64,000 nt of DNA from Devosia elaeis (GTDB taxonomy: Bacteria; Pseudomonadota; Alphaproteobacteria; Rhizobiales; Devosiaceae). The translations under genes and the position numbers were made by a program. The notes under the pieces are model-generated. The model was not told the origin of the DNA and did not search any database. It saw only the letters and a list, made by a program, of their open reading frames with translations. The DNA lies in the NCBI RefSeq assembly GCF_001650025.1, contig NZ_LVVY01000065.1:82169-146168 (forward strand), given 5' to 3'. Positions 32,485 to 41,583 of this stretch are shown here, one piece after another; positions within the stretch are counted from its first letter, which is position 1; every line of letters starts with the position of its first letter.

Positions 32485-34839
32485 TCACGCCCCTTCCAGA
32501 GGTTCGGTCGCCATCGCGTCGCTGGCCTCGATGACGGCAATGACCGACGGCGGCATTTTCAAAATATTCTCAAGGACATAGCGATTGTGCCATCCGAAAG
32601 GCGGTGCCGCCTGCCGCTGCGATCCGGGCGTGGCGCTGAGGTGGATGGGCAGGCCGGGATGTCGATGCCGCCCAGCATCGGGATGGTCGAGTTCGGTGAA
32701 GAAGCCGCGATGCGCCAGGTAGGGATCCTCTGCCACGTCCTTTGGATTCTGTACCGGCGCCGCTGCGATCCCGGCCGCCTGTAGCCGCGCGGCAAGCAGG
32801 TGCTTGTCCTGCCCAATCGTCCAATCGGCAATGATCTGCGTCAGCTCATCCTCATTGTCGCGCCGCCGCGCCAGCGTGGAAAATCGAGTATCCTCAGCGA
32901 GTTGCGGCTGCTCCATGACGGCGCAGAGCTGTTTCCATTGTGCCTCATCCAAGGCAGCGATGGCGATCCATTCGTCCCCACCCTTGGTCGGGAAGGCATC
33001 ATGGGGACTGGCGAAATTGACGCGGTTTCCATTTGGGGCCGGATCGTCCCCGGTCTCCCCGGCTTTCAGGATTTCCGGGCCGATCAAATGCATCGCCGCT
33101 TCGACCTGGGGCACTTCCACATATTGGCCTTCGCCGGTTTTCTGCCGATGAATCAGGGCTGTAAGAATGGCTGCTGCAGCGTTGAAACCACCGATGGGGT
33201 CGAGATAGGACGGCCCGGTCACCTCGGGCTGCCCGCCCGGATAGCCGATCATCGCCGACATGCCCGCCGCCATTTCCATGGTCGGCCCGAGCGCGGCATA
33301 ACCGGACATCGGCCCGCTGATCCCGAAGGCCGGCAGTTCGGCGACGACGATATCCGGCTTGATGGATTTGAGGCTGTCATAGTCCAGGCCCAGCTTTTTC
33401 AGCGTGCCGGGGCGGAAATTGCAGATCAGCACGTCACTCACCGCGACCAGCCGGCGCAGGGTGGCCCTGCCCTCCTCTGTCTTCAGATTAAGAATGCAGC
33501 TTAACTTGTTGACATTCTGGGAGTTGAACAGGAACGATCGATCATACCAGCGCACGCCGGGCTGGCGATCCGGAAAGTTCACCGGATTGGGCGCATCCTT
33601 GTTGAGCCGCCAGGAATTGACCCGGTTTGGCGCTTCGACATGGATCGATTCCGCGCCGAGATAGGCCAGAACCCGGCCCGACATCGGCCCTGCCCAAGCG
33701 GTGGTCAGCTCGATAACCCGGAGGCCGCCCAGTGGGCTGCCGTCGACAGGCTTTTCGCCGGCGGCCGGTTCGTGCTTCGGCCATGCCGGCAAGGTTCCAG
33801 AACCCAAAGCCGGCGCGCCACTGGCTATCCGCCGCGGGGTGCCGTGCAGCCTGAAAGCCGGACCGAGAAGGCGCCGCCCATCGATTTCTTCCCAATAATT
33901 CCGCGCCGTGAGATGCCTGTTTTCGATCAGCTCGGAAGGCCGATAGGCCTTCGCCGCGATCACCTGAGCGCGCTGGAGAATATCCACCAGGTCCTCGGCC
34001 GACATCTGGGCCACCTTGGCCTGGATGATGGCGAAAAGCGCGTCCCAATGCGTCCGGCGTGCGATCGGCTCGGCGAAGCGTGCATCCTGCTCGAGTTCAA
34101 GAAGATCCAGGGCTTGGAGCAGCGCATGCCAGCGGAAATTATAGATCCAGATACAGACCCAGCCGTCGCGGCACAGCACCTGCCCCGCCTGCACGGCCTG
34201 CTCGGTCCGCTGCCGCACCGTGCCGTTATAGATATGCTGCATGACATAGGGGAAGCACATGGCCGCCGCGGTTTCCGCCGCATCCACCTTCACCACCTGC
34301 CCCTGCCCGCTCCGGGTCTGCGCAAACAAGGCGGCGAGGGTGCCGAGATAGGCTGCGACACCACTGGCCAGGGACGCCCTGTTCCCGGTTCCAAACAAGG
34401 GCTCGCGCCCCGCCGCGCCATTATTGTGCATCATGCCCGAAAGGGCCTGCAGCACGATTTCCGCCCCCTGCCAGTCCGCCCGCGGCCCATCAGCGCCGAA
34501 ATCGGACGGCTGGACCACGACCAAGGCCGGATATTTCGCGCTCAGGCTATCCGCGCCGGCACCAACCGGTAGAACGGCGACATCGGCACCGGCCAGAAGG
34601 CGTTCGAACTCCGCAGAACCCTGATCGACAACCAGGGATTGCTTGCCTGTGTTGAGGTGAAAGAATTGCAGCGAGTCGCCATGCTCCGACATCGGCGCCA
34701 TGCCACGGATCCGCGACCCGCCCTCGGGCTCAGCGAGAAAAACCGCCGCGCCGTAATCGGCAAAGAGGCGGGCGCAATATTGCCCAGCCAGGCTCTCGGA
34801 AAAGTCGACCACGCGCAGGTGGTCCAAGGCGCCGCCCAT
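32485..34839 (-). CDS. Tandem-domain CaiB/BaiF class III CoA-transferase
   Basis: A 784-residue protein made of two class III CoA-transferase halves, about 1-360 and 371-784; most family members are near 400 residues. Both halves open with LRVVDFSES/LRVIELTTAWAGP-type sequence and have the SGQGQVVKVD/GEGQYVEVP strand. In the second half the catalytic aspartate is retained as Asp547 in SYLDPIGG. In the first, the aligned position is Ser156 (NRASLASG), so only the C-terminal half seems able to form the aspartyl-CoA intermediate. GGGAGGAG precedes the start. It heads the operon with two hydratases and diverges from the LacI gene, whose operators lie in its promoter. Confidence 0.9.
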   Translation of the reverse strand: MGGALDHLRVVDFSESLAGQYCARLFADYGAAVFLAEPEGGSRIRGMAPMSEHGDSLQFFHLNTGKQSLVVDQGSAEFERLLAGADVAVLPVGAGADSLSAKYPALVVVQPSDFGADGPRADWQGAEIVLQALSGMMHNNGAAGREPLFGTGNRASLASGVAAYLGTLAALFAQTRSGQGQVVKVDAAETAAAMCFPYVMQHIYNGTVRQRTEQAVQAGQVLCRDGWVCIWIYNFRWHALLQALDLLELEQDARFAEPIARRTHWDALFAIIQAKVAQMSAEDLVDILQRAQVIAAKAYRPSELIENRHLTARNYWEEIDGRRLLGPAFRLHGTPRRIASGAPALGSGTLPAWPKHEPAAGEKPVDGSPLGGLRVIELTTAWAGPMSGRVLAYLGAESIHVEAPNRVNSWRLNKDAPNPVNFPDRQPGVRWYDRSFLFNSQNVNKLSCILNLKTEEGRATLRRLVAVSDVLICNFRPGTLKKLGLDYDSLKSIKPDIVVAELPAFGISGPMSGYAALGPTMEMAAGMSAMIGYPGGQPEVTGPSYLDPIGGFNAAAAILTALIHRQKTGEGQYVEVPQVEAAMHLIGPEILKAGETGDDPAPNGNRVNFASPHDAFPTKGGDEWIAIAALDEAQWKQLCAVMEQPQLAEDTRFSTLARRRDNEDELTQIIADWTIGQDKHLLAARLQAAGIAAAPVQNPKDVAEDPYLAHRGFFTELDHPDAGRHRHPGLPIHLSATPGSQRQAAPPFGWHNRYVLENILKMPPSVIAVIEASDAMATEPLEGA

Positions 34840-34932
34840 GGGCTCGCTCCTCCCGTCAATGCTTTTGTCGAAATGCGCGCGGACTTCTGCGATCCGTTCT
34901 CATGGCGCCAATGACATTACGATATGACGAGT

Positions 34933-34948
34933 TTGCATCCGGATGCAA
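34933..34948. promoter_or_regulatory. LacI-type operator 1 (perfect palindrome)
   Basis: TTGCATCCGGATGCAA is a perfect 16-bp palindrome with the CG-centred symmetry typical of LacI-family operators. It lies 93 bases before the CaiB-type gene and 84 bases before the divergent lacI-family gene. Read on the minus strand, its TTGCAT could serve as a -35, with TATCGT 18 bases on as a weak -10, so binding would block the CaiB promoter. Confidence 0.75.
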
Positions 34949-34953
34949 TGCCT

Positions 34954-34973
34954 ATTTGCATACGGATGCAAAT
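34954..34973. promoter_or_regulatory. LacI-type operator 2
   Basis: ATTTGCATACGGATGCAAAT is a 20-base palindrome with one mismatched pair near its centre. Its centre is 23 bases from that of operator 1, about two helical turns, so the two sites face the same side of the DNA and could bind cooperatively. It lies 58 bases upstream of the lacI-family start. Confidence 0.75.
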
Positions 34974-35031
34974 CTATGGCATAGATGCCTAACATGGGGA
35001 CGATGGGCCGGTCGGATACGATCGGGGCAAC

Positions 35032-36114
35032 ATGAGCACTAATGCAGGCAATGATGGAAAATCGCCCCGCAAGCCGATCACGGCGCGCGAACTCGCCCGG
35101 CTGATGGGCGTCAGCCAATCGGCGGTCTCGCGGGCCTTTACGCCTGGCACATCGATTTCAGCGGAATTACGCGAACGCATCCTGCGCGCGGCCGAGGAAT
35201 TCGATTATCAGCCGAATGCCATCGCATCCATGCTCTCGACGCGACGCAGCAATATTGCCGGCATCGTAGTGTCGGAGATGCAGAACCCTTTCTATCCCTC
35301 GCTTATCGAGAAGCTATCGCGCGAATTGCAGCGGGTAGGCTTGCAAAGCCTGATGTTCAACATCACGCGCGGCTCCAATATCGAAGAGCAATTGGTCGCC
35401 CTGCGGAAATACAACGTGGACGCGGTGGTGGTGATCTCCGCCACCGTGCTGTCCGGCGCTTCATTGCGGTGGGCCACAGAGGGGCGCGCGGCCGTTCTGG
35501 TGAACCGCACCATACCGGACCAGACGCTCACCTCGGTCAGTTGCGACAATATAGAAGGCGCGCGGGCGATCGCGGACCATTTTCACGCGATCGGTCGCAG
35601 AAACGTCGCCTTTGTCGGCGGGCTGCCGCATACCTCGACGAATCTCGAGCGCCAGAACGCCTTCATCACACGCGTCGCCGAACTCGGCATGACGCTGACG
35701 CACGCCATTTCCGGCGGCGAATACAGCTACGAGGCGGGCTACAAGGCCGGCATGGAGATTGGCGCGGCCGAGCGCACCGATGCGGCCTTCTTCGCCAATG
35801 ACATTCTGGCTATCGGCGGCTTCGATGCCCTCAAGGACGGGCTCGGTCTGCGGGTTCCGGAAGACATTGCCATCGCCGGGTTTGACGACGTGGCCATGAC
35901 CCGCTGGCCGCGCTATTCGCTGACCACGTTCCGCCAACCGGTTGATGCCATCGTGGCGAAAACGGTCGCCTTGATCATGGAGCAATTGGCCAGCAAGGCC
36001 TATACGCCCACACAGAACCCGCTCAGCGGCGAACTTCTGGTGCGTCATTCGACGCTGGGCGCCCAGGCTCTCGAACAGATCGAAGCGTCCGGCCAGACGC
36101 CAGCGTCGCGCTGA
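35032..36114 (+). CDS. LacI family transcriptional regulator
   Basis: A 360-residue LacI/GalR regulator. The N-terminal helix-turn-helix and hinge (ITARELARLMGVSQSAVSRA, then AAEEFDYQPNAIASMLSTRR) are followed by a sugar-binding-like effector domain (NIAGIVVSEMQNPFYPSL, then VAIAGFDDVAMTRWPRYSL-type sequence). It diverges from the CaiB operon, and three TTGCAT...ATGCAA palindromes in the window fit its family. It probably represses block A until an imported acid or sugar acid binds. Its last 92 bases overlap the end of the convergent IclR gene. The ribosome site (GGGGC) is weak. Confidence 0.93.
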   Translation: MSTNAGNDGKSPRKPITARELARLMGVSQSAVSRAFTPGTSISAELRERILRAAEEFDYQPNAIASMLSTRRSNIAGIVVSEMQNPFYPSLIEKLSRELQRVGLQSLMFNITRGSNIEEQLVALRKYNVDAVVVISATVLSGASLRWATEGRAAVLVNRTIPDQTLTSVSCDNIEGARAIADHFHAIGRRNVAFVGGLPHTSTNLERQNAFITRVAELGMTLTHAISGGEYSYEAGYKAGMEIGAAERTDAAFFANDILAIGGFDALKDGLGLRVPEDIAIAGFDDVAMTRWPRYSLTTFRQPVDAIVAKTVALIMEQLASKAYTPTQNPLSGELLVRHSTLGAQALEQIEASGQTPASR

Positions 36115-36850
36115 AATCGGCGGCGGCCTGGGCGACCCAGGCGCCGATGATCGGCAGACGTTCGGCGGTCATCCGTGCGGAAAGTCCGGACACCGATATG
36201 GCACCGACGACATCGCCCGCCGCGTTCTTGACCGGACTGGCGACGCAGGTGATGCCCTTGCCGCCATCCTGATTATCGGTTGCGTAGCCATGGGCGCTTG
36301 CATTGGCAATCTCTGCGCGCAGCGCAGCCGCTCTGCCGGCAATCGGCCTTGCCCTGCCGTCGGGCAAGGCCAGCACGGCCTCGATCTCGTCCTGGGCATA
36401 GGCGGAAAGCACGGCCTTGCCCATGGCAGAGTTGATCAGCCCGGCGCGCCCACCTGTCCGGGCAATGGCGCGCACGATCTCGCGGCTTTCGGCTTGGGCC
36501 ATCACCACGATTTCCCCATCGTCCAGCACGCCGAAATTGGCGGTCTCTCGCGTGAGGTCGCGCAGATGGCGCAGATGCGGCAGGGCCGGTGCGACCAGCG
36601 CCTGGCGTTGCCCGAAGGCGGCGCCGACAGAGAAGGCCTGCTGGCCCACGGACCACAACTGACGCCCGGCATCATACTGGACGAAACGCCGCTCCTGCAG
36701 CGTGGTCAGCAGCCGATGCACCGTTGAGGGCGAGAGGCCGGTTCGGCGAGCGAGGTCGGTGAGGCGCCAGCCCGCACCGTCCTCTGCCAGCGTTTCCAGC
36801 AGCACCAATGCGCGTGTTACGGACTGCACATTGTGCTTGTCGCTGCTCAC
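36023..36850 (-). CDS. IclR family transcriptional regulator
   Basis: A 275-residue IclR-type regulator. The winged helix-turn-helix (SVTRALVLLETLAEDGAGWR, TGLSPSTVHRLLTTLQE) precedes the GAF-like effector domain (GRAGLINSAMGKAVLSAYAQ, then GGKGITCVASPVKNAAGDVV). The C-terminal 25 or so residues, rich in Arg and Pro, extend past the family's usual end and are encoded antisense to the end of the LacI gene. It overlaps the upstream aldehyde dehydrogenase by four bases, so it is translated as the last gene of block B and may tune it as an operon-borne sensor. Confidence 0.9.
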   Translation of the reverse strand: MSSDKHNVQSVTRALVLLETLAEDGAGWRLTDLARRTGLSPSTVHRLLTTLQERRFVQYDAGRQLWSVGQQAFSVGAAFGQRQALVAPALPHLRHLRDLTRETANFGVLDDGEIVVMAQAESREIVRAIARTGGRAGLINSAMGKAVLSAYAQDEIEAVLALPDGRARPIAGRAAALRAEIANASAHGYATDNQDGGKGITCVASPVKNAAGDVVGAISVSGLSARMTAERLPIIGAWVAQAAADFSATLASGRTLRSVREPGRPASNDAPEVRR

Positions 36851-38310
36851 CAGGTCACCGCTATATATTTGGCCTCGCAGAATTCGAGGATGCCATGATG
36901 GGCGCCTTCCCGTCCAAGGCCGCTCTGCTTCACACCACCAAACGGCGCGGCCGGGTCCGATGCCAGGCCGCGATTGAGACCGATCATGCCCGCCTCCAGC
37001 TTTTCCGACACGCGCAGACCGCGCGCCAAATCCTCGGTGAATAGATAGGCAATCAGGCCGTATTCGGTGTCGTTGGCTTTGACAATGACCTCTTCTTCCG
37101 TCTTGAAACTGGCCAGCGGCGCGATCGGGCCAAAAATCTCGTCACGAACAAGCGGCGAGTCCGTGGGCACGTTCCTGATGACCGTTGGCGGGTAGTAGAA
37201 GCCGTCGCCCCCCGGGGCCTTGCCGCCGGCAAGGATCTCGGCTCCCTGCCCCGCAGCATCGTTCACCCATGTCGATATCCGCTCCAGCGCATCCTGGTTC
37301 ACCAGCGGGCCGCACTGAACGCCTTTCTGGTAGCCGGGGCCGACCTTGAGCGCGGCCATGCGTTCGGCCAGACCCTTGGAAAAGGCCTCCATGATGCCTT
37401 CCTGGACGAAGAAGCGATTGGCAGCAGTACAGGCCTCGCCGCCATTGCGCATCTTAGCGACCATGGCGCCATCCAACGCTTTGTCGAGGTCGGCGTCGTC
37501 GAAGACGATGAAGGGCGCATTGCCGCCCAGCTCCATCGAGCAGGAAATCACCTGGTCGGCGGCTTCCCGCAGCAGCTTGCGCCCGACTTCGGTCGAACCG
37601 GTAAAGCTGAGCTTGCGTACGCGCGGATCGTGCAGCATGGCGCTGACGGTGGCGCTAGCTTTCGAGGTGGTGATGACATTGACCACGCCGTCGGGCACTC
37701 CGGCCTCGCGGTAGATTTCCGCCAGGGCATAAGCCGTTAGTGGCGTTTCAGTTGCCGGCTTCAACACGCAGGTGCTCCCGGCGGCGAGGGCCGGGGCGAT
37801 CTTGCGGGTCGCCATGGCGGCGGGGAAATTCCAGGGCGTGACGAGCACGGATACCCCGATGGGCTGGTATTGCACCAGGATGCGGTTGGCGCCGCTTGGC
37901 GCCACGGACACATCGCCATTGAGGCGCACGGCCTCCTCGGAGAACCATCGGAAGAACTCGGCAGCGTAGGTGACTTCGCCTTCCGCGTCCGGCAGCGCCT
38001 TGCCGTTTTCGAGGCTGATCAGCTCGGCAAGCATCTGCTTACGCTCGATCATCAGTTCATAGCAGCGGCGCAGGATATCGGAGCGCTTGCGCGGTGGGGT
38101 CGCGGCCCAGTCCGGCCCGGCTTCATGGGCCGCCGATACAGCGGCGAGCGCATCTTCGATAGAGGCATCTGCGACACGGGAGATCACCTTACCGGTGGAC
38201 GGATCGACCACATCGAGTTGATTGCCGGTACTGCCGGGGCGCCATTGTCCGCCGATCCACAGATCGGTCGGCACGGTTGCGGGATCGAACGAAAGAGGAA
38301 ACGTGCTCAT
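36847..38310 (-). CDS. Succinate-semialdehyde-type aldehyde dehydrogenase
   Basis: A 487-residue aldehyde dehydrogenase resembling GabD. Catalytic Cys294 is in GGEACTAANRF, Glu260 in MELGGNAPF, and TPWNFPAAM and FTGSTEVGRK are typical of the succinate/glutarate-semialdehyde group. It follows the iron alcohol dehydrogenase with a one-base overlap (TGATG). Together these could take a 4- or 5-hydroxy acid through its semialdehyde to a dicarboxylate for the citric acid cycle, as 4-hydroxybutyrate dehydrogenase and GabD do. The aldehyde is not proven. Confidence 0.88.
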   Translation of the reverse strand: MSTFPLSFDPATVPTDLWIGGQWRPGSTGNQLDVVDPSTGKVISRVADASIEDALAAVSAAHEAGPDWAATPPRKRSDILRRCYELMIERKQMLAELISLENGKALPDAEGEVTYAAEFFRWFSEEAVRLNGDVSVAPSGANRILVQYQPIGVSVLVTPWNFPAAMATRKIAPALAAGSTCVLKPATETPLTAYALAEIYREAGVPDGVVNVITTSKASATVSAMLHDPRVRKLSFTGSTEVGRKLLREAADQVISCSMELGGNAPFIVFDDADLDKALDGAMVAKMRNGGEACTAANRFFVQEGIMEAFSKGLAERMAALKVGPGYQKGVQCGPLVNQDALERISTWVNDAAGQGAEILAGGKAPGGDGFYYPPTVIRNVPTDSPLVRDEIFGPIAPLASFKTEEEVIVKANDTEYGLIAYLFTEDLARGLRVSEKLEAGMIGLNRGLASDPAAPFGGVKQSGLGREGAHHGILEFCEAKYIAVTW

Positions 38311-39554
38311 CAGATTGCCTTGGCGTGCTTGGTGTTGGTGGTCAGCATGGCGAGATCGCCCGCGAAGGCGGCAGCGATCAGCAAATCCATGCCGGCCCGG
38401 TCGACCGGGCGCGGATTGTTCTTGATCAGCCGATTGGCGGCCAGGGCCTGATCGGCGATCCAGGGAAGGTCATCGGACTTGACGCCAATTTCCGCCAATG
38501 TCCTGGGCACTGCAATCGTGTTCAGCAGGTCCGCGATACCCACGATACAGCGGTCCGCTGCGGCCGCGTCATCGTCGTCCTTGGTCGCAAATTCGAGAAT
38601 TCGCCCGATCGTGGCAATGTCGGCAAGCGCATGCTCTCGATTGAATGCCAATGCGTAGGGCAGCATCAAGGCGACACCCAGGCCATGCGCCGTATGCGTC
38701 AAGGCGCCGACCGGATATTGCACGGCATGGCACACCGAGGTGCCGGCGGTGCCGAAGGCAAGTCCAGCCTGCATCGCCCCCAGCATGACATCGGCGCGCG
38801 CCCGCACGTCGCCGCCATTCTTGACGGCCGCGGCCAGGCTACGCCCGATATTGCCGATGGCAGCCATGGCGAAGCTGTCCGTCATGGCATTCTTGCCCAC
38901 GAAGACATGTTCAAGCGTGATGTTCGTCAGCGCTGATCGGGGCGCGGTGGTGAAGGCCTCGATGGCGTGGACCAGCGCATCGGCGCCGGACATGGCGGTT
39001 AGAACCGGCGGACAGGTCAGTGTCAAATCCGGATCGCAGATTGCCGTAACAGGGATCAGATGCGGGCTTGCAATGCCCACCTTCACCGCGCGATGCGGAT
39101 CGGCCACCACTGCAACCGGCGTCACTTCCGATCCGGTACCGGCCGTCGTCGGCAAGGCCACCAGCGGCAGGACGGGTCCTGGCACCTTGAACTCGCCGTA
39201 ATAGTCGCTGATCGCTCCGCCATGTGCAGCAATCAGCGCAATCACCTTGGCGGCGTCAATGCAGCTACCGCCGCCGATGCCGACAATGACCTCGGCACCG
39301 AAATCGCTTGCGGCCGCTACCCCCGCCACCAGGCATTCGGCAGGCAACTCCGCCTCTACGCCGGCGAAGGTCGATACCGACAGCCCGGCCTCCCGTAAGC
39401 CGGATTCGAGTATCCGGAACGTCTCTTCGCCGGCCATGCGCTGGTCGGTGACCAGCAGAACCTTATGACCCAGGGCGGCGGCATAGCCCGGCAGCGACGC
39501 GCGCTGGCCCGAGCCGAATACGATATTGCGAGGCGAACGAAGAGCGCCAAACAT
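38310..39554 (-). CDS. Iron-containing alcohol dehydrogenase (4-hydroxybutyrate dehydrogenase-like)
   Basis: A 414-residue group III metal-dependent alcohol dehydrogenase. The NAD-binding GIGGGSCIDAAK is near residue 93, TAGTGSEVTPVAV follows, and the metal ligands lie in SGADALVHAIEAF and VGALTHTAHGLGVAL. Relatives oxidise 4-hydroxybutyrate, 1,3-propanediol or lactaldehyde, or reduce maleylacetate. Coupling to a GabD-like gene favours a hydroxy-acid substrate. It lies 18 bases after the Ldh2-type gene. AAGGAC before the ATG is a fair ribosome binding site. Confidence 0.88.
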   Translation of the reverse strand: MFGALRSPRNIVFGSGQRASLPGYAAALGHKVLLVTDQRMAGEETFRILESGLREAGLSVSTFAGVEAELPAECLVAGVAAASDFGAEVIVGIGGGSCIDAAKVIALIAAHGGAISDYYGEFKVPGPVLPLVALPTTAGTGSEVTPVAVVADPHRAVKVGIASPHLIPVTAICDPDLTLTCPPVLTAMSGADALVHAIEAFTTAPRSALTNITLEHVFVGKNAMTDSFAMAAIGNIGRSLAAAVKNGGDVRARADVMLGAMQAGLAFGTAGTSVCHAVQYPVGALTHTAHGLGVALMLPYALAFNREHALADIATIGRILEFATKDDDDAAAADRCIVGIADLLNTIAVPRTLAEIGVKSDDLPWIADQALAANRLIKNNPRPVDRAGMDLLIAAAFAGDLAMLTTNTKHAKAI

Positions 39555-39572
39555 GGTGTAGTCCTTGATGGT

Positions 39573-40568
39573 TTAGGCCGTTCCGGCCAGGTCCTGCAGA
39601 CGTGACCAGGTCACGTCCGCGATATTGAGGCCGTCAGCGACGGCACGGCGGCGCAGCTCTCGGCCGCGCTCACCGGGGATCCGCACATTGTCGAATCCTT
39701 CAGCGGGCGCTTCGCTCCGCAGCAGATCGAGAAAATCCGACACGGCAGCTAAGGGCTGGTCGATGACGATGAAGAGATCGGCCTTGGTGCAGGGCTCGGT
39801 GGAATCAAGCGTTCCCTTGACATTCCGGCCGATGGCCGAGCCGGCAAGAGCCGTCAGCAATAATTCGAAGGCCAGGCCGAGCGCATATCCTTTCGGGCCA
39901 CCGAACGGCGCGATGGCACCATCGCGCGCCGCGGCGGCATCGGTCGTGGCGTTGCCGGCCGCGTCCAATGCCCAGCCCTGCGGGATGGGTGCGCCGCGAT
40001 TGGCGTGATCGTGAATCTCGCCCATCGAGACGATGCTGGTGGCCGTATCCATCATGAAGACGCCATCGCCGGTGGGAAGACCAATGGCGATCGGATTGGT
40101 GCCGATCATGGCCCGACGACCGCCCCAGGGATGGACCAGGGCTTCGCTGGTGGAAAAGGCAATCAGGCACTTTCCGGCTTCGGCAACGCGATCGGCATAG
40201 AAGCCGAGCATGCCGATATGATTGGCATTGGCGACGGCGGCCACAGCCACGCCCTGGCTTGCGGAACGGTCCATCAGCGCATCGATCGCTGCCTGGGCCA
40301 CGACCGGCCCGAGCCCCTGTTCGCCATCGACCTTGAGAAAGCCCGGCGCCGTCCATTCCTGCCGGCCTTTTGTAACCGGGTTGGCAACGCCGTTGCCGAT
40401 CCGCTCCACCAATCGCGGCAGGCGCAACAGGCCATGCGAGGCGATGCTGCGCATTTCCGCATCGAGCAACAGGTCGCGCTGCAGCGCCGCATTGTCCGGC
40501 GGCACACCGGCGGCGGCGAGAACACGATCCGCAACGTCCTTGACTTCTTGGAGCGGCACTATGGGCAT
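39573..40568 (-). CDS. Malate/L-lactate dehydrogenase family (Ldh2-type) oxidoreductase
   Basis: A 331-residue NAD(P)-dependent oxidoreductase of the Ldh2/YlbC/ComC family, which is unrelated to classical lactate dehydrogenase. Landmarks are RSIASHGLLRLPRLVERI with the conserved His, VANANHIGMLGFYA, AMIGTNPIAIGLPT and GGPKGYALGLAFELLL. Known members act on malate, ureidoglycolate, sulfolactate and keto-gluconate-type substrates. The start used lies 13 bases after the DppF stop; an ATG 19 codons upstream would overlap DppF and is not family-like. It probably oxidises or reduces the 2-hydroxy/2-keto product of the enolase-type enzymes. Confidence 0.87.
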   Translation of the reverse strand: MPIVPLQEVKDVADRVLAAAGVPPDNAALQRDLLLDAEMRSIASHGLLRLPRLVERIGNGVANPVTKGRQEWTAPGFLKVDGEQGLGPVVAQAAIDALMDRSASQGVAVAAVANANHIGMLGFYADRVAEAGKCLIAFSTSEALVHPWGGRRAMIGTNPIAIGLPTGDGVFMMDTATSIVSMGEIHDHANRGAPIPQGWALDAAGNATTDAAAARDGAIAPFGGPKGYALGLAFELLLTALAGSAIGRNVKGTLDSTEPCTKADLFIVIDQPLAAVSDFLDLLRSEAPAEGFDNVRIPGERGRELRRRAVADGLNIADVTWSRLQDLAGTA

Positions 40569-40581
40569 GCTTGGAACACTT

Positions 40582-41583
40582 TCAACTGATCGCCAGCGTT
40601 GTGGTCGCCGGCTGTAATTCACCAATCCGCGACGCGATCGGCCATGCTTTGGCGAAATGGCACGCGGCCAGGTGGTTGTCGCCCACTAACTGGAGCGAGG
40701 GTTCCTGACTTTTACAGATGTCCTGGGCGATGGGACAACGCGTGTGAAAACGGCACCCGCCGGGAATTCGGATCGGGCTGGGCGGGTCCCCGGCCAACAG
40801 GATGCGCTTCCGGCGCTTGTTGGGATGCGAAGCCGGCACAGCGGAGAGCAGCGATTCCGCGTAAGGATGTTGCGGCCCGGCGAAGAATGACGCCTTGGGC
40901 GCCAGTTCGACGATCTTGCCTAGATACATGACCGCCACCCGGTCCGCCATGTGCTTGACCGTCGCCATGTCATGCGAAATGAAGAGATAGGCAGTGCCCT
41001 TTTCCTCCTGCATGTCCTGCAGGATATTGATCACTTGCGACCGCACGGAGACGTCAAGCGCCGAGACTGGCTCGTCGGCCACGATCAGGCGGGGACCGAG
41101 GGCAAAGGCCCGGATGATACCGAGGCGTTGACGCTGGCCGCCGGAAAATTGGCGCGGCCAGCTTTCGACGTGCTTGGCGCTGAGGCCGACGGCCTGCAGA
41201 AGCTGCTCGGCGGTGCTCCGCCGCTCGGCCTTGTTGCGCACCTTGCCGTGAATGGCCAATGGTTCGGTGACGATCTCCCCCGCAGTCATGCGCGGATCGA
41301 GCGAGGAGAACGGATCCTGGAACACAAACTGGATTTCGCGCCGGATGTCTTTCAGCGCGCCCTGGGACATATGCGTGATGTCCCGTCCTTCGAAACGGAT
41401 CGTGCCTTCCGTGGGATCGGTCAGGCGCAGGATGAGCCGCGACACGGTGGACTTGCCACATCCGGATTCGCCGACCAGGGCCAGCGTCTCCCGCTCGGCC
41501 AGCGAGAAACTGACGCCATCGACCGCGCGCACCGAGCCGCCGAAGATTTTCCTGACGTCGGTGACTTCAAGCAGCTTGTTCAT
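40582..41583 (-). CDS. Peptide/opine-type ABC importer ATPase (DppF-like)
   Basis: A 333-residue oligopeptide-type ABC ATPase. Walker [11 protein letters not shown], signature [10 protein letters not shown] and Walker B LIVADEPVSALDVS are intact, and the C-terminal cysteine-bearing extension (GCRFHTRCPIAQDIC) is typical of DppF/OppF. The open frame reaches 95 codons further upstream, inside dppD, but AAGGAG and the family N terminus [14 protein letters not shown] set the start here. It overlaps the DppD gene by 17 bases. Partner of DppD in block B. Confidence 0.93.
   Translation of the reverse strand: MNKLLEVTDVRKIFGGSVRAVDGVSFSLAERETLALVGESGCGKSTVSRLILRLTDPTEGTIRFEGRDITHMSQGALKDIRREIQFVFQDPFSSLDPRMTAGEIVTEPLAIHGKVRNKAERRSTAEQLLQAVGLSAKHVESWPRQFSGGQRQRLGIIRAFALGPRLIVADEPVSALDVSVRSQVINILQDMQEEKGTAYLFISHDMATVKHMADRVAVMYLGKIVELAPKASFFAGPQHPYAESLLSAVPASHPNKRRKRILLAGDPPSPIRIPGGCRFHTRCPIAQDICKSQEPSLQLVGDNHLAACHFAKAWPIASRIGELQPATTTLAIS

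Noticed and set aside
18947..40568. Sulfonate (DHPS/sulfolactate) degradation, suggested by the HpsN-like, 2-hydroxyacid and Ldh2-type dehydrogenases
   Set aside because: No sulfo-lyase (SuyAB, CuyA) or Xsc and no sulfonate transporter is visible, and the dehydrogenases lie in different operons.
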